Shown here in pieces: positions 35,501 to 46,689 of a DNA stretch of 64,000 bases. Origin of the DNA: Ottelia alismoides (taxonomy: Eukaryota > Streptophyta > Magnoliopsida > Alismatales > Hydrocharitaceae); assembly GCA_037367405.1 (NCBI GenBank), contig JAZKJV010009775.1:310001-374000 (forward strand), read 5' to 3'. Both the position numbers and the translations under genes were made by a program. The notes below the pieces were generated by a model, which saw only the letters and a program-made list of their open reading frames with translations, ran no database searches and was not told the origin of the DNA. Each line of letters begins with the position of its first letter. The stretch's first letter is position 1.

Positions 35501-37104
35501 GGCTGGGATGGCGCATACACTCTCTATATTCTGTGAGCTTTCGGGAATGTCGACTAATGTTGCTAAATGCAGTATGGTGCCCTTTGGCTTGTCGGCGGCG
35601 GAGGAAGTTGAGTGCAGCCGGTTACTCGGCTCTCAGATTGGGGAGCTTCCACTCCCATACCTTGGTGTCCCTCTCTCAATTGGCCGGAACCGTTCTAATG
35701 ACTGGAGGACTATTCTGGAACGGATGGAGTCGCGCTTGGCGAGCTGGAAGGCTTCCTTGCTCTCCCGGGGCGGTCGTCTTGTCCTTCTTAAATCTGTTCT
35801 CTCTGTTATTCCGATCTACTTTTCGGTTCAGAAAATGCCGGTGGGTGTTCGCGTTCGATTGGAAAAATGCATGCGGAGATTTTTGTGGGGTCGCTCGGAC
35901 GGCAATGGCCGAGGGATTCATTTGATTGCTTGGGATGTGGTGACCCTGCCTAAGAGGTCAGGCGGACTTGGCGTTCGACACTTGGCTCGCGTCAATGAGG
36001 CTCTTCTCCTGAAATGGGTGAGTAAGATCTGGGGCAAGGATGATTCCTTTTTCTGCAAACGTCCTGCGTGCGATCTTGGGCGAGGATTGGAATACTTTCA
36101 TGCGCGGGATTTGCCCTGTGCACTCTTCTCATTTTTGGCGTTTCGTGTTTGATGCTTATCAAAGGAACTGCTCTTTGTTTAAACTGGTGCTGGGGTCGGG
36201 TTCCGTCTTCAAGTTTTGGCAGGACGACTGGTCGGGGGGTGGCTCCTTCCAGAATCGATTCCCGAGGCTTTTCGCCCTGGCGGAGAATCGGCTGGCCTCT
36301 GTTGCGGACTACTAAATCAACGGCTGCTGGTGCCCATCTTTCTCGGGCATTCTTTCAGATCAACGCGCCAACGATTTAGCCTCCCTTCTGGAGGCTCTTT
36401 CTTCTTCCGTTTCCCTGGTAGTGTGCGGGACCACTGGGCTTGGAAGGACGGGCCCTTCTCCTCTCGCAAGGCCTTCTGTGCTCTGCTTCCTCCTCCTCCT
36501 CCCTTGGCTGCTTCCTTGGTGCGCGACTGCGCCTTCTTATGGGGGTTGCGCCTGCCCGCGCGGATCACCTTTTTCTTTTGGGTCTTTCGCCATCGGCGGC
36601 TGATGACTCGCGACCGTTGCGCCTCTTTTCTTCCCACCCCCAACGTCCGATGCCAGCTCTGCGGGGTGTCGGATGAATCGGCCGACCACCTCTTCTTTCA
36701 TTGTATGTCGGTGACTTGGATTTGGGACGATGTTGCTTGGGCTCGTGCGGCCAATACCGAGGACTTCTGCGATATCCTTTGGGTCAACAGAAAGAGGTCC
36801 CGTTCTGATCTGTTGGGTCCCATTGCGCGCCTTTGGTCTATCTGGCGGGCTCGCAATGAGACTATCTTCTCGGGGACGCGTTTTTACAAGGAGAATGTGA
36901 CGTCTGCGGCCATCAGCATAATCTCATATTGGTGTATTTAGTTGGGCTACGGGTTCCGTTAGTCGCGTTTGTATTTTGTATCTTTGGTTTCCCTCTTCCC
37001 TCCCCCTTAACCATGTAAGTATCTCTTTCTATACCATTCGTAGTATATAATACTGGGGCGAACACCAACGAGTGTATCCCCCTCTTTTGAGCCTCAAAAA
37101 AAAA
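32586..37104 (+). mobile_element. L1-type LINE (L1-2) split by an hAT element
   Basis: This is plus-strand L1 ORF2 without ORF1 or endonuclease. Landmarks are WIKEGDTNTSFFHRAASNRR near 32710, VWGLNSDSSPGPDGFPIAFY near 32980, PIAVSNAIYLIVAKTLANR near 33190, QGAFIKGRHIADC near 33280, GVRQGCPLAPLLF near 33560 and the catalytic box at about 33690. The hAT element interrupts it at 33720. After 35480 it continues with LPYLGVPLSIGRN near 35660 and the zinc region RCQLCGVSDESADHLFFHC near 36660, ending IISYWCI near 36940. A poly(A) run lies at 37096-37104. Frameshifts occur at about 33360, 33420 and 36070. The catalytic FADD is FAND here. Confidence 0.9.
33720..35472. mobile_element. Non-autonomous hAT element, 1753 bp
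   Basis: Terminal inverted repeats TAGGGATGAGCAT (33720-33732) and its complement (35460-35472) are flanked by perfect 8-bp target duplications GCTTCATC (33712-33719 and 35473-35480). Both subterminal regions are packed with GGGCC(T)GGGCC words. No transposase is encoded. Inside are a 30-bp direct repeat (TGATATTTTTTCTGGCAAAT at about 34286 and 34370) and a run of 15 G at 34996-35010. The left end resembles that of the hAT transposase element at 51605 (TAAAGATGAGCAT, 11 of 13 matches), which could have supplied transposase. Confidence 0.94.
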
Positions 37105-37190
37105 GAAAATTATAAATTATAAAGTCCTCATGCTTACAAGAGTTCAAAATAATAAATTATAAAGTCCTCATGCTTACAAGAGTTCCACTT
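37105..37190 (+). repeat. 40-bp tandem duplication
   Basis: ATAAATTATAAAGTCCTCAT at 37112 recurs at 37152, and the match extends through GCTTACAAGAGTTC. The period is exactly 40 bp with nearly two copies. It starts right after the poly(A) run of L1-2. Confidence 0.85.
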
Positions 37191-37541
37191 AAACTACTTT
37201 TGAGAGTGTCTCCACTACGATTTGGGGTTTCAGAAAAGTTAAAAATCTTCTGCTTTATGAAATGCAGTTTCCAGATCATATATAATTTCTTTGATGGCAC
37301 GAACCATAATCAATTACAATAGTAAAACGTGCAGTCTAGATAGCTGATTCCACTTGAACTTGGGAACAATTGCTTAGAACATGGGAGTTAATATATACAA
37401 TATAAAATAAACTGATTTCCTTTTCGAATTGAGTATCAGGGAAATACAATTAATATATGTTGCGGAAATGTGGCAATTCAAGAAGTGTTCACAGATGATG
37501 TATGCAAAAAATAAAGAACCCTGTTGATGTGATAAGCTTAC
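37191..37541 (-). other. Start of intron 2 of the TCF25-like gene
   Basis: On the minus strand a splice donor GTAAGC lies at 37541-37536, right after exon 2. The following 350 bp are AT-rich and non-coding. No later exon of the gene was recognised in the window to the left. Confidence 0.6.
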
Positions 37542-38079
37542 CTGAAGTAATGCATTCCACCTTTATATTCTAGAAGTTCCATAGATAAAGATCCATCCCA
37601 CTTAGGCCAGTAGTCAGGTGGTGAAATGAGGATTTTATTCCTTGGGTTGAGAGCGGTACGCTTTCCACCATACATCTGCCTAGAGGTTCCAGCTATTCGA
37701 CTATTTTCGAAGGAATTGACAACTTTGGAACCAAATATCTTTCTTAGCTCGTTCTCAGCCTTCAAGAACTTTGGATCCAGGGATAAAACAGTTGATACAC
37801 TTTGCTTCTCAGAACACAAGTGATCGTCGCTTTTAAGAGATTTTGAGATTTCGAACGAGTTTTGGATTTCAGATGTTAGTGATAAATTTTCTAACATAAC
37901 ATCAAACGAGTCTTCTTCTTTCCTTTGAAAGAAGCTATATTGTGCCGGTTCTTTTTCTTCTTCTTGGACTTGTGATTGATAGAAGAAATTTCACGAGGAA
38001 AATTCTTAACCATAGAGTAATTCTGCTCCACCTCCAGATTTATACATCCCACCCCATCAACATCCTGCTCATTTTTCTC
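37542..38079 (-). CDS. TCF25: TCF25-like gene, exon 2 (1-nt frameshift)
   Basis: The exon is bounded by an acceptor (TTTTCCCAG) before 38079 and a donor (GTAAGC) after 37542. It encodes EKNEQDVDGVG, then a Lys-rich stretch (HKSKKKKKNRH), then DPKFLKAENELRKIFGSKVV and PPDYWPKWDGSLSMELLEYK, ending HYFR with the Arg codon split. These are hallmark blocks of TCF25/NULP1 (yeast Rqc1), a factor of the ribosome-associated quality-control complex that acts on stalled nascent chains in the cytosol. Near 37930 the frame shifts by one base: IASF lies in one frame and DSFDVMLENL in the next. Exon length 538 nt would be 539 without the missing base. This may be a pseudogene, a sequencing error or a recent mutation. 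Confidence 0.87.
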
Positions 38080-38494
38080 CTGGGAAAATGAAAACAAGAA
38101 AAAGAACAGATCAGTCATGATTTAGGAAAAGGAAAGAAAGTGAACAGCGTGGGTCCATCCACGAAAATAGGAAAATTAGTGTTCATCATGTTACTGCATT
38201 GAGATGAAACAAATACTTAGCAGGTCCTACACAAGCTTCAGGAGTTAAGATCGTAGTCGAACTCCCAGAGTTAAGATCATAGTTAACTTCCAGTAGTCTA
38301 AGAAATTATTTCCAGATCCTCATTACAGAGTATTGAGGAAAGATTGGTGTGAATGAAATGAAAGAAACTTGGTTAATGCGGTTTAGGCACATGCAAAGAA
38401 GATCATCTAGTGCTCCACTATAAAGGTCTGCAAAATTAGCAAACAAACCCTGCCAAAAGGATCAGGGTAGGCCAGAATAATATCGGAAGGAGAC
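38080..38494 (-). other. Intron 1 of the TCF25-like gene, acceptor side
   Basis: The acceptor AG lies at 38081-38080 after a T-rich tract on the minus strand. The adjacent 400 bp are plain intronic sequence up to the LTR of copia D. The whole intron runs from 50213 to 38080. Confidence 0.6.
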
Positions 38495-39745
38495 TGTTAG
38501 AGTAAATGAGAGGTTTAAGTTTGGGTAGCTTTGCTATTTGTATCCACACGACTCTCTCACTAACCCTAGCCTCTTCTTATATCCATAGAAAGCTAGGGGT
38601 TCAATCTCAATATATCACTCTCATTTATCTTCATATGGTATGAAAACAAAAAACAGTCCTGTTGACCTTCTCAATAATGTCATTTTCCTCAAGTCGCAGA
38701 CGTGCTCCTCGAGCTACCACCGTCGCCCTTCCCAATGATGCCACTGTCAGGTTGCATTGTCAGGATTCCTAGTGTTGTCACCGCACCTATAGAGGTGTCG
38801 TACCTCTAACAATACCATAGAATGTTGCCATCACCATATGATGCCATTGTTGGCTATTACAGCAGGCTGCCACCATCGACAACGCCAGGCTGACATTGCC
38901 AATAGCTTCTGGATGATGTTACCAACCCCAATTGTCACATCAACACTATCAACATCTCGCACATGTTGTCATGCCATCCTCGTTTCGTCTTGTTGACATC
39001 ATATGCTAGGTTGTCTCAAACGGTCAAACCTAACTTGTCATTTACTGAGTGTGGTTGGAGCCATAGGATGAGATGTCTAGAAGATCAGAACCTGACATAA
39101 TCGCAGTGGACATAAGCATAAGGAATGCCTTCTTTGGTCAGAACATCAAGCTCAACAAGACCAACTATTTATGAGGGTCACGGATATTCCTGATGTCTGT
39201 CAAAGAATAGGATTGGCTACATCCTCTCGTCCGGGTCAGAATCGGTGAACATGACAAGTATGCCATGTGGGATGAGGATAGTGGTATGGTATATGACTGG
39301 CTACTGAGAGTGGCCATTATTATTGCAGACGATGTGATCCACTATGATGTGAAATATGCAATATGGACCATGAAGGGATCATGTTCATAGGAAACGAGCA
39401 TGAGTCATGTGTTCTCATAGTAATATAACCTCATACAGCTTTAACAAGAGGACAAGACTTTTGCCCAGTGTTAATCACTATTGAAAGAGCTCAATAAGAA
39501 GTACGAGTCGTCAAGGCATGTCACACGTGTCCAGTGTAAAAGCAACTTAAAAGGAGTTAGCACTGATAACCTTCCTTAGTGGGTTGGGAATGGCCTACCA
39601 AGCAGTATGGGATCAGGTGATGACAGGCACTACGCTACCCATCGTGGACGAGACTTCCAGCAAACTGAATCACCTTAATATTTCCTATCAGCCAGAGATA
39701 TTGAAGTCACAGGCTTCCATCCTGGCAGTGTAGGGCCCGCCATGC
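38495..39745 (+). mobile_element. Ty1/copia element D: 5' LTR and gag only
   Basis: A 139-bp LTR (38495-38633, TGTTAGAGT to TTATCTTCA) is followed by a primer site TGGTATGAAAAC (38636-38647), close to the initiator tRNA-Met complement. After a leader rich in CCGTCG/CCACC words, gag relics follow from 39150 on: NIKLNKTNYL, YAMWDEDSGMVYDWLLRVAI, then IIADDVIHYDVKYAIWT. Many stops are present. The rest of the element is absent. It lies antisense inside intron 1 of the TCF25-like gene. Confidence 0.82.
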
Positions 39746-40238
39746 ACCCCGACTAAATCCTACTCAAGCAAATTGGTTTAGGACGTCTATTATAACTAAC
39801 CAATGTCGATTACCGTCCAACAAAGACGAGACATTATACCATGAGATATCGACCAAGCACACCATGTAAGAAATAATATTTGACATATTCATTTAGCATA
39901 ACATAATATTAAAGGGTAAAATAGTAAATATACCAGTCAAGAGTTCATATTATATAATAAATGTCTCAAAATATTATAAGGCTCCCCAAACTTGTGCCAT
40001 CCTTGAATTGAAAATAAAGTATAATCTAGGAATTTAAATGCGACAAAATATAAAGATAGAAATGGAAGCTTTTCTCATTAACCTTGTTTTTATCTCCTAT
40101 TCAACCTGCAAAGGGTAAGGTGTGCCTATGCCTCTCTATAACATTCGCGGACTAAATAGGTCATGATATAGAGTATGAGCTAATTAGCCCAATAGAGTGT
40201 AGAAGCAGATAATCAAGATGATGTTTGTATGCAAAGGC
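39746..40238. other. Intronic spacer
   Basis: AT-rich sequence with no recognisable gene or element. The last 8 bases, GCAAAGGC at 40231-40238, are the target duplication of the element that follows. Confidence 0.5.
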
Positions 40239-41619
40239 CAAGGAAGGCCATATCGATATCGTATCGGTCTGTCCGGAAAAGGATATATCGGGATATATTA
40301 ATCGCCGATATATCGACGACATCGAGTGGAGGAATGTCGGAAATGGCTCAAAAATGGCACATTTTTTACATTTCTTTCCGAAATTAAGATCATCCAAGAT
40401 ATTAAACAGCAAATAACCTACAAATGCACACTTATATCTCACATACCGGTCCATTTATACCCCATATATCGCACATACCGGGCATTTCGAACGTATCGAT
40501 GTTAATGTTGACTCCTGACTTATAGATATCGGAAATGGATTCCATTCAAGTTTTTATAACATGAAATACTTACAAATATACACTTAGATAACACATATAG
40601 TTTATCTATGATCCTTATATCGCACATATCGGTCATATCGAACATATCGCTAGTACTATTAATTGTTGACCTATAGATATCGGAAATGGAGTTCGTCCAA
40701 GTTCTTAGAACACTAAATAACTTACAAATATACTCTTAGATCACACATATCGATCATCTATGACCCTTATATCGCTATATCGGTCATATCGAACATATCA
40801 GTGTTACTATTGATTGCTAACTTATGGTATTGGAAATGTAGTCCATCTAAGTTCTTATAATACTAAATAACTTAATATACATGTATATCATACATATCGA
40901 TCATCTATGACCCTTATATTGCACATATCTGTCATATCAAGCATATCATTGTTAATGTTGATTGTTGAATTATAGATATTGAAAATGGAGTCATCCAAGA
41001 CTTATATAGCATCACATATTATGATAAACAAAATGTTTGAGCTATTTTTTGAAAGCAAACAAATAAAGAGCTTAATAGCATTTTTTAAAGAGACAAAATT
41101 CATAATAATATTTTGAAAGGAAAGAAGATGAATTAAAATCGATTGGATGCCTCCAAGTTGAAGAACCATTGTAAGCACCTCCCTGTCACACTATACCCAA
41201 CCAGATGGGGGTCTCGCTACCCGATCACCGGGCCTGGGAGTTGGGGGGGCCATGTTGGGCCCCCTTGCGGGGGTGCGGGAGTAGCACCCCCGACCCGAAA
41301 CAAAATATATAAAACATGATGTGTTTTAATACTAGAAGTAGCAAAATAAGTAGTGAAATCAAGCTTACAAGGGTATTATTCGTCAATATATAGATATCGG
41401 CGAATTTCGACGATATCGGTCGATATCCGAGAATTTTTGTACTGAAACCAATCAATTTTGATCGATATGGGCCGATATGGCGATATATCGCCGATATATC
41501 AGTCATATATCACTGATATCCCTGTAAAAGGATATGCAACCTGATATCTATACCCCCGACCTCTCGATATCAATATATCAGTGATATATCACCGATATAT
41601 CGCGATATGTCCTTCCTTG
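40239..41619. mobile_element. hAT-like non-autonomous element made of GATATATCG repeats
   Basis: The ends are CAAGGAAGGCCATATCG (40239-40255) and the complement of CAAGGAAGGACATATCG (41603-41619), flanked by perfect 8-bp duplications GCAAAGGC (40231-40238 and 41620-41627). Eight-base duplications and CA-starting ends fit hAT. Both ends are dense in overlapping palindromic words (CGATATCG, GATATATCG). The middle holds a tandem array (40320-41010) and a G+C-rich island at 41160-41300. There is no transposase. It lies in intron 1 of the TCF25-like gene. Confidence 0.83.
40320..41010. repeat. Tandem array, units of about 140-160 bp
   Basis: At least four units begin with a CCTTATATCGCACATATCGG-like block near 40462, 40613, 40771 and 40912. 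Each continues with TAGATATCGGAAATGGAGTC, an AAGTTCTTA.A.CA block and CTAAATAACTTACAAATATA. Later units have lost many CG dinucleotides. Confidence 0.8.
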
Positions 41620-41984
41620 GCAAAGGCTCACAAATATACGATTAAGCAGTAATTGAAAAAGTAACGAATGTTCAACCCCATATTTGTGTTCTATCATAAG
41701 GCTTGTAGCGGGACATTTGGTAGACTCGTCCTAAAGTTCACTTAGCATGTTCTTAGGTAAGGCGTAAACTAGTATGATTTGCATCATGATTTTGTTAAGG
41801 AGAGCAGACAATCCTAGCATGCAACTCTCAACCTCACAAGAACACCACACTTGTGTGTATAAGGTTGTATGGGTGTTTTTTTACGTAGTTATTTATGTAT
41901 GTATATCTATATAGGTACTCTTTTTTAATGAATGAGGGGTGTGATCTCGAGTCTAATGAAATTAATATAAAAAATGGGTGACTA
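41620..41984. other. Intronic spacer
   Basis: No gene or element end is visible apart from the target duplication at its start. It leads into the 3' end of L1-3. Confidence 0.4.
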
Positions 41985-44900
41985 AATTACCATGCCTCAC
42001 ATAAAGCCTCGACATGTATCAACATATTCTCTGCATAACATCGCTCCTTGCGGAAAACCACATTCCTAGAGAGCCAAATCACCCAAAAAAATATTGAAAC
42101 GTCGCAAACAGTTATCGTGTGCCAGAGTATATGCAAAAAGCATATAATCCCAGAAATTAGTAGCCACCACCATGGCATGTCCAAACGGACCTAAAGCTCT
42201 TAGAAAAAAGGGTAAAGAAAGACGATCATCATCCTCCATAGAAATCCTACAACACGTACAACAGGAATCACCCAAGAGAGACCAACTAGCTCTGACCACT
42301 TGGGTGGTCAATCTGCCACTCCTCATCTGCCATAAGGTGGTCAATCTTCCACACGTTCATCGAGAGAGAAATGAAAGAATGCCAAGTGAGTCAAAATATA
42401 TCCACGTTACCATGTGTATCGGTCACCAAGTCCAAAGTGAGGAAGCAATATGCTTTCCTAACTGATAAATTGCCTTCCACTTACTTCAAGCCATCCCTAG
42501 CCGGTCGAAGGGCAACCAATGTTACCAAGATCACACGTGATCTTCATAAACTCCTCAGTACGTTGCTCAGAGAATCCAGATTGAAAATATGAGCACAATG
42601 CACCATTCTCCTACGCCTCTACAACTATAATGCTCTGATCTCTAGAAAGAGCAAAAAGCCTATGATAGTGGTCCGCTAAAGACCCATCGCATGTCCAATC
42701 ACCCTTCCAAAAGCAAAAGAGGGCATCATCCCCTAAAACATGCCTCATTCGCCCTCTAACCATCAGCAGAACCTCATAAATATCCCGTCAGAATGCAGAT
42801 GGTGTCATAGTTATGTACGAGTCTACAGTCAAACTCATGTTTACGCCATAAAGACTCCTTAGCAATTTAACTAACAAATCATCCCATAAACCCTAAAGAG
42901 AAATCCATTTAGCTAAGAGACTTGATTCAGCTCCTTCAATTCCTTAACTCCAAGGCGACCTTATAGCTTAGGCGCAATGAATGCATCTCAAGTGTGGAGA
43001 AAGATGAGAGAATAAATGACTTGTCTTATTCCAAAGGTTTGGGGTTTCTTATATAGTGTAAAACCCTTAAGGAGAAAAAACGAAAAATTCCAAAAGCTCT
43101 CCAGAAAGATGTAACCATATTTCTAAACCCCTCCTCCAAGAGCCAGGCACGCTCAAATATAAAAAAGTTCCAAAAGCTCCCCCCTTTCACCGAGAGACCA
43201 AAGAAGTGGTGTATGGCCAAAGTATGTACGAGGCAGGGCCAACGCACGAGCCATCGGAAATCGTTGCAGCACCTCCGTAGAAACCAGAAATCTATCAATG
43301 AGCGATCGGAACCTAGTGTTCAAGCGTATCTACATCCGTCAGCATCAATCACATCCATACCGCAATCATCTAGAAAGTCGGCTAGCAATCTTGATCCAAG
43401 GTCAGTCCTGCCCCTGCTCCTAGGGCGATTGTTGGGGAACAAGGTGGTATTTAGATCTCCCCCAAGAATCTAGCATGCATCAGGGAAAGCATCACTGATC
43501 TTCCTCAAGTCCTCACAGAAATCAGCCAATCCCTCTCTGTTACACGGCCCAAAACGTTGGTAACAATAAATACCAGGTTATCAGATCTCCTTTTGAGCAT
43601 CACAGAGACAAATCTTCGTTTGCAAGTAGCATCTCCAATAATTTCAAATGTGTCACTTTTCCAGCCCAAGACCAAGCCACATGATGCCCCAATGGAGGGG
43701 CAGGTACGGAAATCAAAAAAACTTGAGCCAACGAGCTCAACCCATGCGATGTCATGTTCCGCATATAACTTCGTCTCATGAATGAGCATAATGTCTGCCC
43801 CATGTCAAAACACAATTTACGAATTGCTGCCTTTTTCTTTGAGCTCCCAAGCCCACGAATGTACTAAGTCAGAATCTTCATAAGGAGAGGGCCGAGGCAC
43901 GCGAGGGGATGACCCCAATGCAATTTGCCAATGGTTGTTCCACCTCAAACTTGGAGTCTCCCACTCAACCAAGAGATGGTTCACATGAACCTCGCCTTTG
44001 GATCCCCAGAGATCGTCTTCTTCAACTACAACCCCGTCCTCCTCCTCAAGAGCTTTCAAAATATCCATCCAAAAACGTCGTCTTCATTCCCTCACCGTCT
44101 ATTTGGAATAATGTCGCACAAAATGCCATGGCAATTGAGACAGTCCCACGGAAAGGTCTCTGGGGTCAGGGCCTTGCGCCGCCAAAGACTCCACCAAAGC
44201 CTAGGAGGCCATAGCCACACACACCCGGTCCAAAGATAGCAGGAGCAGGAGATGGAAGCGAGTCCCATAGACCCGAGGAGTCACCACCTGAGGGGATAGG
44301 TTCCAAAACAAGATCCGTGTCTTGTTTAGTCAGAGAGAGAGAGACGGCGGATCGGCCAAGAGCTGAATTGAACCCATCGTGGATCCACATCCAAAGGTCC
44401 GCCAAGACCAAGGGATCCGACCCGGCAGGTAGCAGTCGCCGCCCGGATCCGAGTAGATGCCGCCCGAATCCAAGCAGACGCCGCCCGACACGCTTGAGAT
44501 AAATGCGCACGTGAGAGCCGAAGTGCCACTCCAACACTCCTACTTCGGAAGATCTCCAGATTGAACCGCGTCTTGCGACCTGGAAAAAGCGGCCCCTCGG
44601 GGTTCCCAATCGTCGCGACGCCTGCACTCCTTGATACATGCCCCGCCGCATCTCCTCCCCCCCTCTGACCCACTGCTCACCACTGCATCGCCTCCCCCCT
44701 CTGACCCACTGCTCGTCACGGCGGCCGAAGCCTCCAAAACTGTCACTAGGAATGACACCCTTCCCACCCTCATAACGAGCTCCGACGGTACCCACGATCA
44801 TCTGGCCACCACCTCAACCAGCACGTCCGGCAAGGTCCCCTTCGATAGGTCGTCCGACAAGATGGTGATAACTTTTCCCACATCTGTGAGGAGACCCTCA

Positions 44901-45452
44901 ATAGATTTTGGGTCACGAGCTTTGAGCAGTATACCCCTCATCCGTAAGACCTTGTAGATCACAGTTTGTGATGTCCCATCGCGTAGGGAGGGCCTCCGCC
45001 AAAGAACCTCCGTTGAGCCCCCATCCCCGGGACACGGCATGGGAAACGAGGCCTTCGTCGTCGAAACAAGCGAGCATAGAACATCGGGGGATCCAGGAGC
45101 ACCACATCCCCACCAAAGGACGGACCAATCTTCTTCGCAATGTCAGCCATAGCCATCTGCAGCAGTCTGAAGACGAGGAGCAAGTTTCAACTAATGCGCC
45201 ATCCAACGACCGTCCCGGTCTTAGGAGAGGAGCAGCCTCCCTCAAAACCACCACCCCATGCTTCCTTATAACAACCGAACGATGCCCCGCAGCCGCCCGT
45301 TGCGGGCAACTCCAGCGACGGTGGACGATGGCACCACATTCAAAACAAATAGTTGCATTTCTGCACCCGGCCGCAAGATGACCCGCGTCTCCACACTTGA
45401 AGATGTCGATGAAGAAACCACACCGCTTTCTCGGCTCGAGATGGGCCTCCAC
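41985..45452 (-). mobile_element. L1-type LINE (L1-3) with reverse transcriptase deleted
   Basis: From 45452 downward the minus strand encodes an ORF1 end with zinc knuckles (IFKCGDAGHLAAGC, whose first Cys is lost, and an intact CFECGAIVHRRWSC, 45400-45300) and a long low-complexity tail to about 44170. The endonuclease comes next (MLIHETKLYAEHDIAWVELV near 43780, SDNLVFIVTNVLG near 43570, FERAWLLEEGF near 43150). At about 43080 it jumps to sequence that normally follows reverse transcriptase (GVKELKELNQ near 42940) and ends with VIWLSRNVVFRKERCYAENM near 42050. The whole reverse transcriptase, more than 1.5 kb, is missing. A short LTR-like scrap lies at the junction. Confidence 0.78.
42990..43080 (+). 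repeat. LTR-like scrap at the L1-3 deletion junction
   Basis: GAGAATAAATGACTTGTCTT, then CTTATATAGTGTAAAACCCTT, resemble the copia A LTR (GAAAAAATGAATGACTTGTTT, CTTATATAGGAGAAAAACTC) over about 75 bp in the same orientation. The match is diverged but colinear. It sits exactly where L1-3 has lost its reverse transcriptase. Confidence 0.45.
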
Positions 45453-45912
45453 TCGTGCAGGGGGATGCTCCTTCCCCCTCCCAGCTCACCTCGCCCTCTG
45501 GAGAGTCATCCTCTCAGTCTCCCCCCTCGCTAGACCTCCCAGCAAGATCTCATAATTGTTATATGTTACAAGGGGAGCATTGGAGGTTAGCAATCTCATC
45601 GGCCGAATATTCCGTCCGAATATTCCATCCATTCGGTCGAATATTGCAACAGTGTTAGGCATGTGTTTGGTAGTGATGCCTAACATTGTTGCATCGGTAG
45701 CGACTATTTTTTTAAACGTGACTATATAGAGGTTTATGGGTAGGTGTCGCCTTTACATCACGCCTTTTTTCCCTAAAAATAAGAGTTGATAAAAAGATTG
45801 TACTACCAATGTCAAATTTAGATATATCCACTCGAACCTCAATCCTAATGGATGAGGCGTGTGATTTGGCATGAAGTTAATTACCCTTATTCCCATCGAA
45901 AACTCCTTTGGC
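45453..45912. other. Intronic spacer
   Basis: No gene is visible. Its first part may still be L1-3 5' sequence. The words CATTCGG, GAATATTCCGTC and GAATATTCCATC make a small repeat near 45600-45640. The last 8 bases (CCTTTGGC, 45905-45912) are a target duplication. Confidence 0.4.
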
Positions 45913-46522
45913 GGGGCAACTTCCTTAGTAATGTCTCGAGACTACATAGGTCCCTGAGTAGTGTAAAATATTTTTCTTTTACATGAGTAGTGCAGCAATA
46001 TCGCATGTTTGAAATGCAACACTCATATCGCATTTGGAAAATACGATATCCGCACTATTGCAGAGTTTGGATTTCAAAAAATAAAAAATAAAAATAAAAA
46101 AATGGATGTCGCATTTAGGACATGCGACATCTATTAAAAAATAAAAAAATAGATGTCGCATGTCCTAAATGAGACATCCATTAAAAAATAAAAAATGGAT
46201 GTCACGTTTAGGACATTCGACATCCATTAAAAAATAAAAAATGGATGTGTGTCCTAAATGCGACATCCATTAAAAAATAAAAAATGGATGCCGCATTTAG
46301 CACATGCTATATTCATTATGTCGCATGTTCCAAATGCGACATCCTTTTTATTTTTTTTAATTCTGAGATAAAGAATGTATAAGGAATGTCTCATTTTCTG
46401 AATATGATATGAGCGTCGCATTTCAAACATGCGATAGTGATGCACTACTCAAGTAAAAGAAAAACATTTGCATTACTCAGGGACTTATGTAGTCATTGGC
46501 ATTACTAAGGAATTTGCCTCCC
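45913..46522. mobile_element. Mutator-like or foldback element, 610 bp, with hairpin array
   Basis: The element has inverted ends of about 120 bp: GGGGCAACTTCCTTAGTAAT at the left and, on the opposite strand at the right, GGGAGGCAAATTCCTTAGTA. The similarity continues through TACATAGGTCCCTGAGTA, TTTTTCTTTTAC, GAGTAGTGCA and ATCGCATGTTTGAAATGC. It is flanked by CCTTTGGC at 45905-45912 and 46523-46530. Long inverted ends and an 8-9-bp duplication fit non-autonomous Mutator-like elements. The centre is a hairpin array (separate entry). There is no coding capacity. Confidence 0.82.
46105..46344. repeat. Array of six alternating hairpins
   Basis: Units start at 46105, 46152, 46198, 46244, 46287 and 46318, spaced about 46 bp apart for the first four and closer for the last two. 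Each is a hairpin of the form GATGTCGCAT-loop-ATGCGACATC. The loop reads TTAGGAC in units 1, 3 and, with one change, 5, and its complement GTCCTAA in units 2, 4 and, with changes, 6. Spacers are AAAAAATAAAAAATG. Confidence 0.85.
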
Positions 46523-46689
46523 CCTTTGGCCATTCATTTGTAACGTGTTGTTATCGTTGTAACCTCCATTGTATACGAGAGTGATACGAATAGGGAGAAG
46601 TTAAGAGACACTCACCGTTGAACTCCCTTGTATAAGTAGAAAAGCGTTGAGAGAGTGTAGGTGGTGCCTCCCTGACCTAAAGGTCCCCA

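Noticed and set aside
44166..44801. 211-codon minus-strand frame rich in Gly, Arg and Leu
   Set aside because: It is the low-complexity tail of L1-3 ORF1, with no independent gene features; a short CCCCCCTCTGACCCACTGCTC duplication inflates it.
43909..45381. Several plus-strand frames of about 100-137 codons
   Set aside because: They are antisense to L1-3 ORF1 and endonuclease and have no domain of their own.
46105..46344. Regularly spaced repeats resembling a CRISPR array
   Set aside because: The units are palindromes in alternating orientation, the spacers are all the same A/T string, and the array sits inside a transposon in a plant nuclear intron.
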